Source: a virus
Virus record (IMG/VR): IMGVR_UViG_3300044630_003566
Coordinates: 1-32,613 of that record
Reading direction: 5' to 3' (one strand)
DNA length: 32,613 bases
Made by a program: the position numbers and the translations under genes. A model generated the notes under the pieces. That model saw only the letters and a list, made by a program, of their open reading frames with translations. It searched no databases and was not told the DNA's origin. Positions 1 through 8,697 of this stretch are shown here, in pieces (position 1 is the stretch's first letter; each line of letters starts with the position of its first letter).

Positions 1-291
1 CCTGAATTAGATGCTGAATTAGAGGATGAAAAAAGACACGGTTTTTGTAAAAAATGTTTTACCAAAAGAAGACTGTCTGAGTTAGAAAAAAATAAAATGG
101 AAAGTATAATTGATGAAATATTGTTAGATAAAAAAAAATCTAACAAAGATGTAATTAAGAAAAATACAGAATCTTCGTCAAATCCAGTAGAAAAAATTTT
201 AGTAAAAAATTTAGAGTCAATAAAAAAATTGGCAGATAAAGAAGATTTGGATTTCAATTCACTTTTAAAAAAAATAAAAACTGATGAATAG
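1..291 (+). CDS. Partial protein with a CxxC knuckle, 5' end outside window
   Basis: The reading frame is open from base 1, so this is the C-terminal 96 residues of a longer protein; the ATG at 97 is internal. The visible part begins acidic, then carries a basic stretch with a CKKC pair near residues 16-19 that could be half of a zinc knuckle. The rest is Lys/Glu-rich and probably helical, ending in KTDE. The stop codon overlaps the start of the next gene by 8 bases, as expected for co-translated phage genes. I do not recognise the family. A nucleic-acid-binding role is possible from the Cys pair and basic residues, but this is only a guess. Confidence 0.6.
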   Translation, partial: PELDAELEDEKRHGFCKKCFTKRRLSELEKNKMESIIDEILLDKKKSNKDVIKKNTESSSNPVEKILVKNLESIKKLADKEDLDFNSLLKKIKTDE

Positions 292-754
292 TGAGTTATA
301 TGGTCAAGAAATTGTAATTCCAGATGAAGTAATAAATCATCTTACCGTTTGTTTTGAAAATGTACCAAGTTCAAATTCGAACACAGAAGGACATAATAGA
401 AATCAGGAATTACGAGATACTGGATATGTGACATATCAACAACTTGGAAGAATGAAAAATTGGTTTGATTCTTTTGATGGAAAAAAAGAGGATGCTCCCT
501 ATGTCTTGAATGGTGGAGACTATATGTATAATTGGATAAATAATACATTACAAAGTCTTAGAAACGGGTCCAATCTTCAAACAAAAATAGATAAAGAGTA
601 TCGTCCTGAAGATGTAAGTGACGAACTCATAACCGACATGGGATGGTTATCAAATATGAATAGACCCTCCAAAGAACACAGTAGTGAAATTGATGATTTG
701 AAAATTACAGAAAGTGTAAAAAGAATAAACCAAATAATTAAAAAAATAATATAA
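284..754 (+). CDS. Hypothetical protein with C-terminal ITESV helix
   Basis: A 156-residue protein of unknown function that starts with ATG inside the end of the preceding gene (8-base overlap). The middle is rich in Asn, Asp, Tyr and Trp and looks like a small soluble domain. The last 16 residues, ITESVKRINQIIKKII, form a basic hydrophobic helix. The same ITESV opening occurs near the C-terminus of the gene at 1430, so the two proteins share a terminal element that may be a sorting or interaction signal. There is no signal peptide or membrane segment. It sits in a packed set of five small genes and is probably a phage structural or accessory protein, but this is inferred from context only. 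Confidence 0.6.
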   Translation: MNSELYGQEIVIPDEVINHLTVCFENVPSSNSNTEGHNRNQELRDTGYVTYQQLGRMKNWFDSFDGKKEDAPYVLNGGDYMYNWINNTLQSLRNGSNLQTKIDKEYRPEDVSDELITDMGWLSNMNRPSKEHSSEIDDLKITESVKRINQIIKKII

Positions 755-755
755 A

Positions 756-1043
756 ATGGCAACTTCAGAAAGATTGGATTTTAGTCAACCTCTAAATGAT
801 CTTGGTATTATTGGTCAGGACCAAAGAAAAAAGTTAATCCCAAAAAATGACTATAAAGAAACTAATCAGTATTCAGCAACTAACAAAGATGCAATTAGTG
901 ATGGTGATGATTTTGGTAAAGGTACTGGTGTTTTTTTAGACACAGTAAATGGTGGTTCTCAACTTGATATCATTGAAAGAAAAAATGAAATCAAAATAAA
1001 CGAATATCAACCAAACAAACCATATACAACCCCTTCGGCTTAA
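756..1043 (+). CDS. Small hypothetical protein
   Basis: A 95-residue polar protein starting one base after the preceding stop. It is rich in Asp, Asn, Lys and Gly, with few hydrophobic residues and no clear motif, so much of it may be disordered. The segment GKGTGVFLDTVNGGSQLDI is the most ordered-looking part. It is followed one base later by the WYL-domain gene. I do not recognise it. The tight packing on both sides and uniform base composition support it as a real gene of the same transcription unit. Confidence 0.5.
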   Translation: MATSERLDFSQPLNDLGIIGQDQRKKLIPKNDYKETNQYSATNKDAISDGDDFGKGTGVFLDTVNGGSQLDIIERKNEIKINEYQPNKPYTTPSA

Positions 1044-1044
1044 A

Positions 1045-1428
1045 ATGAAACTTTACAAAAATTTAAAAGGTCTTATTCTTGAAATAGCATCCTCAAGTAC
1101 AATTGTAGATGCAATTAAAAAAAGAAGAAGAGTTATAATTTATTATGAGGGTGACGAACCAGGAGGAAATGGTCTTAGAATTATTGAACCGGTTTGTTAT
1201 GGGTATAGCAAAACTGGAAATCCAGTTTTGAGAGCATGGGATTTAGAGGGTGCTTCTCATAGAGCATACCTAGGTGAAAAACCACTTCCTAGTTGGAGGT
1301 TATTTAGATTGGATAGAATACAATTTATAAGACCAACAACTGAGTTTTTTGACTCACCTCAACCAAATTATAATCCTTTGGGTGACAAAAGTATGTCAAG
1401 GGTAATAATAAACGCAAAATTTGAATAA
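1045..1428 (+). CDS. Stand-alone WYL-domain protein
   Basis: A 127-residue protein whose centre reads like a WYL domain. AIKKRRRVIIYY (residues 23-34) is the first strand, RIIEPVCYGYSKTGNPVLRAWD (45-66, in two strands) is the middle, and WRLFRLDRIQFI (84-95) is the closing strand with the usual LDRI. WYL domains are small SH3-like beta barrels that bind ligands or nucleic acid and usually follow a helix-turn-helix in transcription factors or sit in defence and CRISPR regulators. Here there is no DNA-binding domain; the N-terminus is a short helix and the C-terminal 30 residues are an unknown tail. A regulatory or sensor role is possible, as is a structural role given its neighbours. Confidence 0.65.
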   Translation: MKLYKNLKGLILEIASSSTIVDAIKKRRRVIIYYEGDEPGGNGLRIIEPVCYGYSKTGNPVLRAWDLEGASHRAYLGEKPLPSWRLFRLDRIQFIRPTTEFFDSPQPNYNPLGDKSMSRVIINAKFE

Positions 1429-1429
1429 T

Positions 1430-2011
1430 ATGAGTGCTGAAGATGATTTGATAAAAAAACTGATGATATCAAAACAAATCATGCAAAAACATGATACCAT
1501 GGGTAGAACAAAAGGAAATGATGTCACAACACCCATGGTTGAGGAATTTACTCCAGTTGCTGGTCAATACAATATTCCCCAAGAACTAATGATGGAATCT
1601 AAACCATCGACGAATTATAATACAGAAATTCCATCTGAGGATAGAATTAAAAATTCAAAACTTCCTGACGAAATAAAAAGACTGATGTTGGAACACCCAA
1701 TTGAGAAACCAAATGTTGGATCTGGAACAGTTTTATCAAATGATCTAGTTGAAAAAGCATCTCGTTTAATGAATACTGACGCATCAGGTAAACAAATTAA
1801 ACCTAATCAACCTTCACCAAAATCACCAATAACTGAATCTGTTAATATCAATAACATACGTGGGTTACTTAAGGAAGTCGTTGAAGAGGTTTTAAATGAA
1901 AATGGATTAATTGTTGAATCTGAAACAAATTCTAATGAAATTTTTAAATTTAGAGTGGGTCAACATATATTCGAGGGAAAATTGACAAAAATTAAAAAAC
2001 TAAAAGATTAA
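1430..2011 (+). CDS. Hypothetical protein with ITESV helix and C-terminal beta module
   Basis: A 193-residue protein. I chose the ATG at 1430, one base after the previous stop, over a TTG three codons upstream. The first 130 residues are polar and Pro/Asn/Ser-rich, likely extended. Then comes ITESVNINNIRGLLKEVVEEVLNE, an amphipathic helix ending in LNE, the (I/L)xE form cut by T4-type prohead proteases. The last 25 residues (FKFRVGQHIFEGKLTKIKK) look like a small beta hairpin. The ITESV element is shared with the gene at 284. Function unknown; a virion-associated protein is plausible. It is the last gene before a 58-base gap and the glycan block. Confidence 0.6.
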   Translation: MSAEDDLIKKLMISKQIMQKHDTMGRTKGNDVTTPMVEEFTPVAGQYNIPQELMMESKPSTNYNTEIPSEDRIKNSKLPDEIKRLMLEHPIEKPNVGSGTVLSNDLVEKASRLMNTDASGKQIKPNQPSPKSPITESVNINNIRGLLKEVVEEVLNENGLIVESETNSNEIFKFRVGQHIFEGKLTKIKKLKD

Positions 2012-2020
2012 AGAAATAAG

Positions 2021-2051
2021 TTGATTTGTTTGTAAAAAAGTTTTATACTTA
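2021..2051 (+). promoter_or_regulatory. Possible Bacteroidota-type promoter before the glycan block
   Basis: The 58-base gap ahead of the first glycosyltransferase holds TTG (2021-2023), a 20-base spacer, and TATACTTA (2044-2051). The Bacteroidota consensus is TTG then TAnnTTTG. The spacing is the same as in the stronger site at 28657-28687, but the -7 box matches only four of six fixed positions, so this is weak. The gap is the longest one upstream of the glycan genes, which makes it the best place for a promoter. Confidence 0.3.
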
Positions 2052-2069
2052 ACTCAAACAATTTATTTT

Positions 2070-3284
2070 ATGTCAAACAAAATTAATGTATTAGTACTTC
2101 CCAGTGACAAATCCGGAGTTGGCAAGTTTCGATCAGTCGATCCCCATATTCATTTACAAAATTTATACCCAAACGATTTTCATATCGATATTGATTATGA
2201 ACCCAAAATTAACGACTTTAATTTTTGGAAAAAATATCAGATAGTTCATGCCCATAGAAATATTGGGCAAAGTTACGAAAATACTCCACACTTAATTAGA
2301 ATGTTAAGACAAAATGGAATCATTGTAATCATTGATATTGATGATTATTGGTTACCAACTAAAGAACATCCAATTCATCAACTTATTGTTACAAACAAGA
2401 TTCATGAAAAAATTATTGCAAATATAAAAGAAGCGAGTTATGTCACAACAACAACCGAATTGTTTGCATCTGAAATCAAAAAGTTTAACCCAAATGTTGT
2501 AGTTTTTCCAAATGCTGTTGATCCCAACGACCCACAATTCAATGAGCCAACACAACCGTCAGAAAAAATTAGAGTTGGTTGGTTAGGTGGATCTTCTCAC
2601 TTACATGATTTAAAACTTATGGACGGTTTTGTTAATAAACTTAAACCAATTCAGAATAAACTACAATATTATCTTTGTGGGTTTGATGTAAGGGGAGTTG
2701 TAACTGAAATTAATCAAGAAACTGGTGAACAAAAACAAAGACCCATTCGACCTGATGAAACTGTTTGGGCAAGATATGAAGAATTATTCACAGATAACTA
2801 CAAAATCATTTCTGAAGATTATAAAAGTTTTTTGATGAAGTTTGAAGAAAAAGAGTTCTTAGAATCTCAAAACGAAAATTATGTAAGAGTATGGACAAGA
2901 CCAGTAAACTCTTATGCAAAAAATTATTCTAAGTTTGATATCTCGTTGGCACCGATCAAAAACCACATGTTTAATAGAATGAAATCTCAATTAAAAGTTA
3001 TTGAGGCTGGTTTTTATAAAAAAGCATTGATTGCGTCCCAAGTAGGACCTTACACTTTAGATCTTAAACACGCTTTAAATCAAGGTCAATTTACAAATGG
3101 AAACGCCCTTTTGGTTTCAGAAAATAATAACCATAGTGATTGGGCCAAAAACATTAAAAAATTAGTTGATAACCCGAACATGATCGAAGACTTGGGTAAT
3201 CAATTATATGAAACAGTGAAGGACAAATATAGTTTAGTTACTGTTTCGATCGAAAGAAGTCAATTTTACAAATCTATAATTTAA
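2070..3284 (+). CDS. GT-B glycosyltransferase (GT4-like)
   Basis: A 404-residue protein with the layout of GT-B retaining glycosyltransferases. The N-terminal Rossmann half includes IVHAHRNIG and an IIVIIDIDDYW strand. A linker strand FPNAVDP follows, then the C-terminal half opens with IRVGWLGGSSHLHDL. The donor-site region SQLKVIEAGFYKKALIAS (about residues 309-326) is the usual conserved Glu helix of GT4 enzymes. It would transfer a sugar from a nucleotide donor in the cytoplasm; donor and acceptor cannot be read from sequence. It opens the glycan block and is separated from the other glycan genes by an exonuclease and a dUTPase gene, suggesting the block grew by piecemeal insertion. Confidence 0.8.
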   Translation: MSNKINVLVLPSDKSGVGKFRSVDPHIHLQNLYPNDFHIDIDYEPKINDFNFWKKYQIVHAHRNIGQSYENTPHLIRMLRQNGIIVIIDIDDYWLPTKEHPIHQLIVTNKIHEKIIANIKEASYVTTTTELFASEIKKFNPNVVVFPNAVDPNDPQFNEPTQPSEKIRVGWLGGSSHLHDLKLMDGFVNKLKPIQNKLQYYLCGFDVRGVVTEINQETGEQKQRPIRPDETVWARYEELFTDNYKIISEDYKSFLMKFEEKEFLESQNENYVRVWTRPVNSYAKNYSKFDISLAPIKNHMFNRMKSQLKVIEAGFYKKALIASQVGPYTLDLKHALNQGQFTNGNALLVSENNNHSDWAKNIKKLVDNPNMIEDLGNQLYETVKDKYSLVTVSIERSQFYKSII

Positions 3285-3290
3285 TACTTT

Positions 3291-4010
3291 ATGATTACTA
3301 TTCCTATAACTAAAATTTTATTCCTTGACATTGAAACTGTTGGTATTACAAAAGATTTTGATACTTGTAAAGAAAGTTTCCCTAAACTTTCGAATCAGTT
3401 TGAAAATTATTATGATTGGTTCTTAAAGAGGTTTCCTGAAGATCAACTTGAGGGTAAGTCATTAGAAGAACAAAAAAACCATGTTTTTTCTACAAGGACT
3501 GCACTTGTTCCGGAGTTTGCAAAAATAATTTGTGTTTCCATGGCATTTGTTACTGATAAAGGTGAAATTAAACAACAAACTTTTGCAAATGATAATGAAC
3601 TTATCCTATTAGAAGATGTCCAAAAACTCTTGGAAAGATGTGGTAAATTAGATTTTTATATGTGTGGACATAATTTGAAAAACTTTGACATACCAATGTT
3701 AGCAAAGAGGATGATCATAAATGGTTTGAAACCACCATCAATTCTTCCTTCATTTGACACTAAACCATGGGAAGTTAAAGCCTTGGATACAAAAGAGATT
3801 TGGCAATATGGTGCTTACACCTCCATTGGTTCCCTGGATTTAATGTGTACATGTTTAGACATACCTACTTCTAAAGATGGTGAAATTTCTGGTGATCAAG
3901 TCCACTCGGCATATTGGAATGATAATAAGTTGACTGAAATATCAAAATATTGTGAACGAGATGTTGATGTATTGATTCAAACAATTAAAATTTTAAAAGA
4001 ACTACGTTGA
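3291..4010 (+). CDS. DEDDy-type 3'-5' exonuclease
   Basis: A 239-residue DnaQ-like nuclease. Exo I is LDIET with D13 and E15, exo II is GHNLKNFD with D133, and exo III is YCERD (Y220, D224), the Y-x3-D form that marks the DEDDy subgroup. All four metal-binding acids are present, so it should be active. Length and layout fit the stand-alone polymerase-B-like exonuclease domain, which phages use in DNA replication, repair or nucleotide recycling. It lies between a glycosyltransferase and dUTPase; its stop TGA shares a base with the dUTPase ATG, so the two nucleotide-metabolism genes are coupled. Confidence 0.85.
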   Translation: MITIPITKILFLDIETVGITKDFDTCKESFPKLSNQFENYYDWFLKRFPEDQLEGKSLEEQKNHVFSTRTALVPEFAKIICVSMAFVTDKGEIKQQTFANDNELILLEDVQKLLERCGKLDFYMCGHNLKNFDIPMLAKRMIINGLKPPSILPSFDTKPWEVKALDTKEIWQYGAYTSIGSLDLMCTCLDIPTSKDGEISGDQVHSAYWNDNKLTEISKYCERDVDVLIQTIKILKELR

Positions 4011-4600
4011 TGGATGAAAAAACAAAAGAATTACTAAACCAAGTAAAACATATTGAAGAAATTTTTGGTAAAGATTTTCAGGGATCTGAAAGTGAAATTA
4101 TAAATAAATTTGGTTTGTTTATCGAAGGTTTAGAAAGCGATGTAAAAAAAAATAATCCAACATTGGATTTAGAGTTTGTTCGAATTGATGGAGAAGCAAT
4201 TACTCCAACATACGCATACCCAAGTGATTCTGGTATGGACTTGTTCTCAACTCATGAAGAAGAAATCCAACCCTTGGAAAGAAAACTAATTGGTACTGGA
4301 TTGAAATTTAATATCCCTCAAAATTATGAGATCCAAATAAGGTCTAAAAGTGGATTGGCACTCAAACAGGGATTAATGGTGTTAAATTCACCTGGAACTG
4401 TAGATCAAGGATATTTAGGGGAAATCAAAGTGATATTATTTAACACCTCAAATCAAGTTGTTAAAATACAAAAAGGACAAAAAATTGCTCAAGCGGTCTT
4501 GACTCCAGTTGTTTCGGGTAAATGGGTAACACTCAAAGAAGTGGCATCTTTAGAAGAAAAAGATAGATCTGATAATGGTTTTGGTAGCACAGGCATATGA
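4010..4600 (+). CDS. dut: Trimeric dUTPase with N-terminal extension
   Basis: Hydrolyses dUTP to dUMP and pyrophosphate, keeping uracil out of phage DNA and feeding dTMP synthesis. All five motifs of the trimeric family are present in order: I SDSGMDLFS (72-80), II RSKSGLA (111-117), III GTVDQGYLGEI (129-139), IV GQKIAQAVL (156-164) and V RSDNGFGSTG (186-195). The catalytic Asp of motif III is D132. I start at the ATG at 4010, which overlaps the upstream TGA by one base, rather than the TTG one codon earlier. The protein is 196 residues; the usual core is about 140-150, so the first 50 residues are an acidic/basic helical extension of unknown role. The stop overlaps the next ATG (ATGA). Confidence 0.93.
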   Translation: MDEKTKELLNQVKHIEEIFGKDFQGSESEIINKFGLFIEGLESDVKKNNPTLDLEFVRIDGEAITPTYAYPSDSGMDLFSTHEEEIQPLERKLIGTGLKFNIPQNYEIQIRSKSGLALKQGLMVLNSPGTVDQGYLGEIKVILFNTSNQVVKIQKGQKIAQAVLTPVVSGKWVTLKEVASLEEKDRSDNGFGSTGI

Positions 4601-6108
4601 TCAGTATTATTTACTCAACACACAAAGACTCTGAGTACAATAACAAATTTAAACAACACTTATTACACACGGTTGGTGTTAAGGATGTTCAAATTTTAGA
4701 ATATGTCAATCATAATCAATATTCCTTATCAGAAGTTTATAATAGTGGAATAACTGAATCTATTTATGACATTGTTGTGTGTTGTCATAATGACATTAAA
4801 TTAGAAAAAAATTGGGGAAAAAAACTTTTAAGTGACTTTTCTAATAATCTGGAATTTGGTATAATTGGAAAAGCCGGATCATGTTATTTTCCCAAGTCCG
4901 GGGTTTATTGGGAAAAAATGAACCTAACAATGGTTGGTCAAGTATATCATCATCCACCAGGTCAAAACAAATGGTTAAGTAAATATTGTCCAAAATTTCC
5001 ATTTTTAATCCCCGTAGTTACAATTGATGGGTTATTTATTAGTTTTGATAAAACTAAAATTAAACATAATTTTGATGAGACAATTGGTAAGTTTCATTTC
5101 TATGATCATTTATTCTGTATCCCAAATTATATGGACGGAGTTAAAATTGGTGTGTCCTCTTCATTTGAGATTACACATGAATCTGTTGGTCAACCAAATC
5201 AAGAATTTTGGGAAAGCAAAGAAAAGTTTCTTGAAAAATGGAAACATGTTTTACCAATTGATTTAAAGCCTTCACACCCATATCTCAATGAAAATAATAA
5301 GTCAAAACAAATAAAAAACCAACCCAAAGTTGCCGTTATTATACCAACTAAAAATAATATAAATTTATTAATAAATTGTTTGAATTCTTTTTTCAAAAAT
5401 TGTGACCCAGATTATTTTGAAATTTTTATTGCAGATACAGGATCTTCTGATGACGAATTAAATGAAATAAAAAAGTATATCCAAAAAGAAAATAATATAA
5501 ATTTGTTATTATATGATTATTATAATTTCTCTAAAATTAACAATGATGTTGTTAAAAATCATTTATCTGATAAATTTGAGTATTTATTGTTCTGTAACAA
5601 TGACATAGTTTTATTGACTGATGTAATTTACAATTTGATTACTATTTTTAAAAACCATAAAAATGTTGGAACTGTTGGTTGTAGACTTCACTATGAGGAT
5701 AATACCTTACAACATCAGGGGATAACAATTTTTTTGAAACAAAATGTTAAACAAATATCTGTTGATCATTTTGGAAAAAATAGTTATTACAATTTTGATA
5801 CGACAACTAAACATGTTTTGGGTAATACTGCCGCATTAATGATGATTAGAAAAAACACATTTGAAAAAATTGGAGGTTTTGATGAATCATTAAGACATTG
5901 TTTCGAAGACGTTTTATTAAATTTAAAGTTGACGGTTTCAGGTTATAGTAATTATTATTCTCCTGACTCTGTTGCTTACCACCTTGAGTCTGCCTCAAGA
6001 GATATAAAAACAACAAATAATGAAATGATTCAAGATTACAATAATATATTGGTTCCATATATTAAAAATAATTTTGAAAAACTTAAAAAATTTGTATTAA
6101 TTAATTAA
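4597..6108 (+). CDS. Tandem two-domain GT-A glycosyltransferase
   Basis: A 503-residue protein with two GT-A-like domains. The N-terminal domain (1 to about 230) starts ISIIYSTHK, has LSEVYNSGI and a HND metal-site candidate at 64-66. The C-terminal domain (about 245-490) is a clear GT2: VAVIIPTKNNINLLINCLNSF, ADTGSSDD, NND at 334-336, then GNTAALMMIRKNTFEKIGGFDE and a Glu-Asp catalytic pair in HCFEDVLL. Two fused transferases often add successive or alternating sugars, as in polysaccharide synthases, but only the C-terminal domain is a strong match here. It starts in an ATGA overlap with dut. Confidence 0.82.
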   Translation: MISIIYSTHKDSEYNNKFKQHLLHTVGVKDVQILEYVNHNQYSLSEVYNSGITESIYDIVVCCHNDIKLEKNWGKKLLSDFSNNLEFGIIGKAGSCYFPKSGVYWEKMNLTMVGQVYHHPPGQNKWLSKYCPKFPFLIPVVTIDGLFISFDKTKIKHNFDETIGKFHFYDHLFCIPNYMDGVKIGVSSSFEITHESVGQPNQEFWESKEKFLEKWKHVLPIDLKPSHPYLNENNKSKQIKNQPKVAVIIPTKNNINLLINCLNSFFKNCDPDYFEIFIADTGSSDDELNEIKKYIQKENNINLLLYDYYNFSKINNDVVKNHLSDKFEYLLFCNNDIVLLTDVIYNLITIFKNHKNVGTVGCRLHYEDNTLQHQGITIFLKQNVKQISVDHFGKNSYYNFDTTTKHVLGNTAALMMIRKNTFEKIGGFDESLRHCFEDVLLNLKLTVSGYSNYYSPDSVAYHLESASRDIKTTNNEMIQDYNNILVPYIKNNFEKLKKFVLIN

Positions 6109-6119
6109 AAAAATATCGT

Positions 6120-6986
6120 ATGAAAATTTTAATCGGTTGTCTCTTATTTCGTGAATTTACTGGTTCCGAGATGTATGTGTTCGAACTTGCTAAAAACTTA
6201 CAAAAGTTAGGGTGTGATGTCACCATCACCTCACCTCATATTGGTGGACCACTAACAGATTTGGCCCTTAGTTTAGGAATAAAAGTTCACAATATCAAAG
6301 TTCCATTTATAAACAAAAATTACGATATTATTCACTCACAACATTATCCCGTAACTCAAACTTTACTCAAGTTATTTCCAAAAAATAAAATGATTTGTAC
6401 AATTCATTCTGAGGTAATTTCCCTAGAAAACCCAATTATTCACGAAAACATCAAAAAATACATCACAATCAGACCAGAAATTCAAAATCATATTATAAAA
6501 AACTTTTGGATTCCTGAAAATAAAACATGCGTGATTTACAATCCAATTGATACCAACAAGTTCAATATGAATGATACAACATCTGGTAATTATACATTAT
6601 TCGTTGGCACTATAGATTATTTGAGACAAAATACTATTAGAGATCTTGTAGATAAAACAAAGTCCGAAAACAAAGAATTATATTTAGTAGGAAAAAATCA
6701 TGCAAATTATTTGAATGAAATTTTATCTAATCACCATGTCAAACATTTCAACCAGACCTATGATGTGGAAAAATTTGTAAAAAATTGTGGTGAAACTGCT
6801 GGTATTCTTCTGGGTAGAACCACAATCGAAGGATGGTTATGCGGTAAACCTGGATGGATTTATGATATAGATTCAAACGGATCGATCAAAAATAAAACAC
6901 TACACCAAGTACCAAATAATTTAGAAATATTTAATTCAGAAATTGTTGCCCAACAAATAAAAGACGAATATTTAAAAATCTTGTAA
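6120..6986 (+). CDS. Short GT-B glycosyltransferase (GT4-like)
   Basis: A 288-residue GT-B enzyme. The N-terminus MKILIGCLLFREFTGSEMYV followed by ELAKNLQKLGCDVTITSP is the standard first Rossmann unit with a gly-rich acceptor loop. The linker strand VIYNPIDTNKF and the next strand YTLFVGTIDYLRQ mark the donor domain. The Glu near the usual EX7E site appears as TTIEGWLCGKPGWIYD. The length is about 80-100 residues below typical GT4 enzymes, mostly from a short C-terminal half. It directly abuts the wecB-like gene with no gap, so donor supply and transfer may be coupled, though the sugar it uses is not known. Confidence 0.75.
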   Translation: MKILIGCLLFREFTGSEMYVFELAKNLQKLGCDVTITSPHIGGPLTDLALSLGIKVHNIKVPFINKNYDIIHSQHYPVTQTLLKLFPKNKMICTIHSEVISLENPIIHENIKKYITIRPEIQNHIIKNFWIPENKTCVIYNPIDTNKFNMNDTTSGNYTLFVGTIDYLRQNTIRDLVDKTKSENKELYLVGKNHANYLNEILSNHHVKHFNQTYDVEKFVKNCGETAGILLGRTTIEGWLCGKPGWIYDIDSNGSIKNKTLHQVPNNLEIFNSEIVAQQIKDEYLKIL

Positions 6987-8000
6987 ATGAAAATATTAAT
7001 TTGTTTTGGAACAAGACCAGAATGGTTAAAAATAAAACCTTTATTAACCGTTTTTAATAAGAAAAATTATGATCTTCTTTTTACTGGTCAACATCAGGAC
7101 TTACTGACGGATATTGATTTTGATTATGAAATTAATATTTTTTCCAAAAATAATAGACTCGATGATATTTTAATCTCTTGTATGTCGAATTTCCCGAAAC
7201 AAAAGTATGACTATGTTTTAGTTCAGGGAGACACTGGATCTGCTTTGGGATGTGCTCTCGCGGCATATAATAGAAAAATTAAAATAATCCACTTAGAAGC
7301 GGGATTAAGAACTTATGATGATAAAAATCCTTATCCGGAAGAATCCTATAGACAACTTATTTCTAGAATTTCGGACATAAATTTGTGTCCAACTGAACTT
7401 TCACTAACAAATCTTAATAATGAGAAAGTTAAAGGTAAATCCTTTGTGGTCGGTAACACAGTTTTGGATAATCTTTATGAAACAAAAAAAAACTCAACAT
7501 ACGGAAACAAAGTTCTCATAACCTTACATAGAAGAGAAAATCACGAAATAATGGAAACCTGGTTCAAAACTTTAAATAATTTGAGTGAAAAATTTAGTAA
7601 CCTTGAGTTTATATTCCCAATTCATCCAAACCCAAATGTCAAAAAATTTGAAACGTTGTTAAGTGATAACATTAAAGTTATAGAACCTCTGGAACATAAA
7701 GAACTTGTGAATCTTTTATTAAATACAAAATTTGTAATTACTGATAGTGGTGGAATACAAGAAGAGTCGTCATTCTTGAATAAAAAGGTTATTGTATGTC
7801 GTAAAACAACAGAGAGGCCCGAGGGAATTGAAACCGGTCATATTCATTTATGCGAATCACCAGACCGACTAATTGAAATGGTTTACAAAATAGATTCAAA
7901 TTATTATATTGATAATGTGTGCCCCTACGGAGATGGTCAGTCTTCGATAAAAATTTTAAATATTTTAATAAATGATTACAGTAATATTGAACGGATATAA
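6987..8000 (+). CDS. wecB: UDP-GlcNAc 2-epimerase (non-hydrolysing)
   Basis: Interconverts UDP-GlcNAc and UDP-ManNAc, giving ManNAc-type donors for surface glycans. The 337-residue protein has the family landmarks in order: FGTRPEWLKIKPL at the start, QGDTGSALGCALAAY, HLEAGLRT, PYPEESYRQLIS, TLHRREN, FPIHPNP, and DSGGIQEES followed by RKTTERPEGIETG. These cover the UDP-binding loop and catalytic acids of WecB-type enzymes. The length is a little below the usual 370-380. No ManNAc dehydrogenase is visible, so the product may be used as UDP-ManNAc itself. It starts directly after the GT-B gene and its last 29 bases overlap the next GT. Confidence 0.9.
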   Translation: MKILICFGTRPEWLKIKPLLTVFNKKNYDLLFTGQHQDLLTDIDFDYEINIFSKNNRLDDILISCMSNFPKQKYDYVLVQGDTGSALGCALAAYNRKIKIIHLEAGLRTYDDKNPYPEESYRQLISRISDINLCPTELSLTNLNNEKVKGKSFVVGNTVLDNLYETKKNSTYGNKVLITLHRRENHEIMETWFKTLNNLSEKFSNLEFIFPIHPNPNVKKFETLLSDNIKVIEPLEHKELVNLLLNTKFVITDSGGIQEESSFLNKKVIVCRKTTERPEGIETGHIHLCESPDRLIEMVYKIDSNYYIDNVCPYGDGQSSIKILNILINDYSNIERI

Positions 8001-8697
8001 AAGATCTTCTCATTTTAACAACCAATTGAACGCAATTAGAAATCAAACAATGAAGCCTAGTCAGATTCTTTTTTGGCAAAACAAAGGTGAGGATTTTGAT
8101 AAAAGTCTAACAGAACAAACAATCCACGCTAGTTGTAATCATAATCTTGGTGTTTGGGCGAGATTTGCATTTGCACTCAACGCAAGGACAGAATACGTTT
8201 GTGTTTTTGATGATGACACAATTCCAGGAAAAAAATGGTTGGAAAATTGTTATAACACTATTCAAACCCATGATGGTCTATTAGGCACAATTGGAGTCAA
8301 GTTTCATGATTCTAAAAATTATGTAAAACATACAAGGGTTGGTTGGGACAAACCAAATGAAAATACTGAAGTAGTCGATATCGTTGGGCATTCTTGGTTT
8401 TTCAAAAGGGAAGATCTTTCAGTATTTTGGCGTGAGTTACCAGATATAACCCATAGTCCGATTGTCGGTGAAGACATGCATTTTTCGTACATGTTGCAAA
8501 AGTATACCAACAAAAAAACTTATGTCCCTCCACACCCAATTTTAGATTCTGAAATGTGGGGAAGTAACCCCAAATCTGCTTGGCAAATTGGTACTGACTC
8601 TGTTGCAATTTCTCGTAACCCATCAAACATGAATATAATGAACGATTGTTTTGTGAATTATGTCAATAAAGGTTTTAAATTGTTAAAAAATGGATAA
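7972..8697 (+). CDS. GT-A glycosyltransferase with DDD motif
   Basis: A 241-residue GT2-like enzyme. It begins MITVILNGYKRS, then AIRNQTMKPSQILFWQN (strand 2) and YVCVFDDDTIPGKKWLEN, where D80-D82 form the metal/nucleotide DXD site. VGHSWFFKRE and VGEDMHFSYML fit the acceptor-side strand and the late catalytic Asp region. The opening and DDD loop resemble exostosin-type as well as GT2 enzymes. The ATG lies 29 bases inside wecB; that start is supported because MITVILNGY is the expected first beta strand. Donor and acceptor unknown. Confidence 0.78.
   Translation: MITVILNGYKRSSHFNNQLNAIRNQTMKPSQILFWQNKGEDFDKSLTEQTIHASCNHNLGVWARFAFALNARTEYVCVFDDDTIPGKKWLENCYNTIQTHDGLLGTIGVKFHDSKNYVKHTRVGWDKPNENTEVVDIVGHSWFFKREDLSVFWRELPDITHSPIVGEDMHFSYMLQKYTNKKTYVPPHPILDSEMWGSNPKSAWQIGTDSVAISRNPSNMNIMNDCFVNYVNKGFKLLKNG

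Noticed and set aside
2026-2061. Possible hairpin TTGTTTG / CAAACAA in the gap before the first GT.
   Set aside because: Seven AT-rich pairs around a loop of over 20 bases with no T tract; too weak for a terminator or a regulatory RNA.
5024-5590. TATTTATT copies inside the tandem GT gene.
   Set aside because: In DNA this AT-rich, such octamers occur by chance in coding sequence; only copies in gene gaps directly before start codons were used.
7789-8079. Minus-strand open frame of 96 codons.
   Set aside because: It overlaps wecB and the next GT gene on the other strand, with no recognisable motifs and no room for a promoter.
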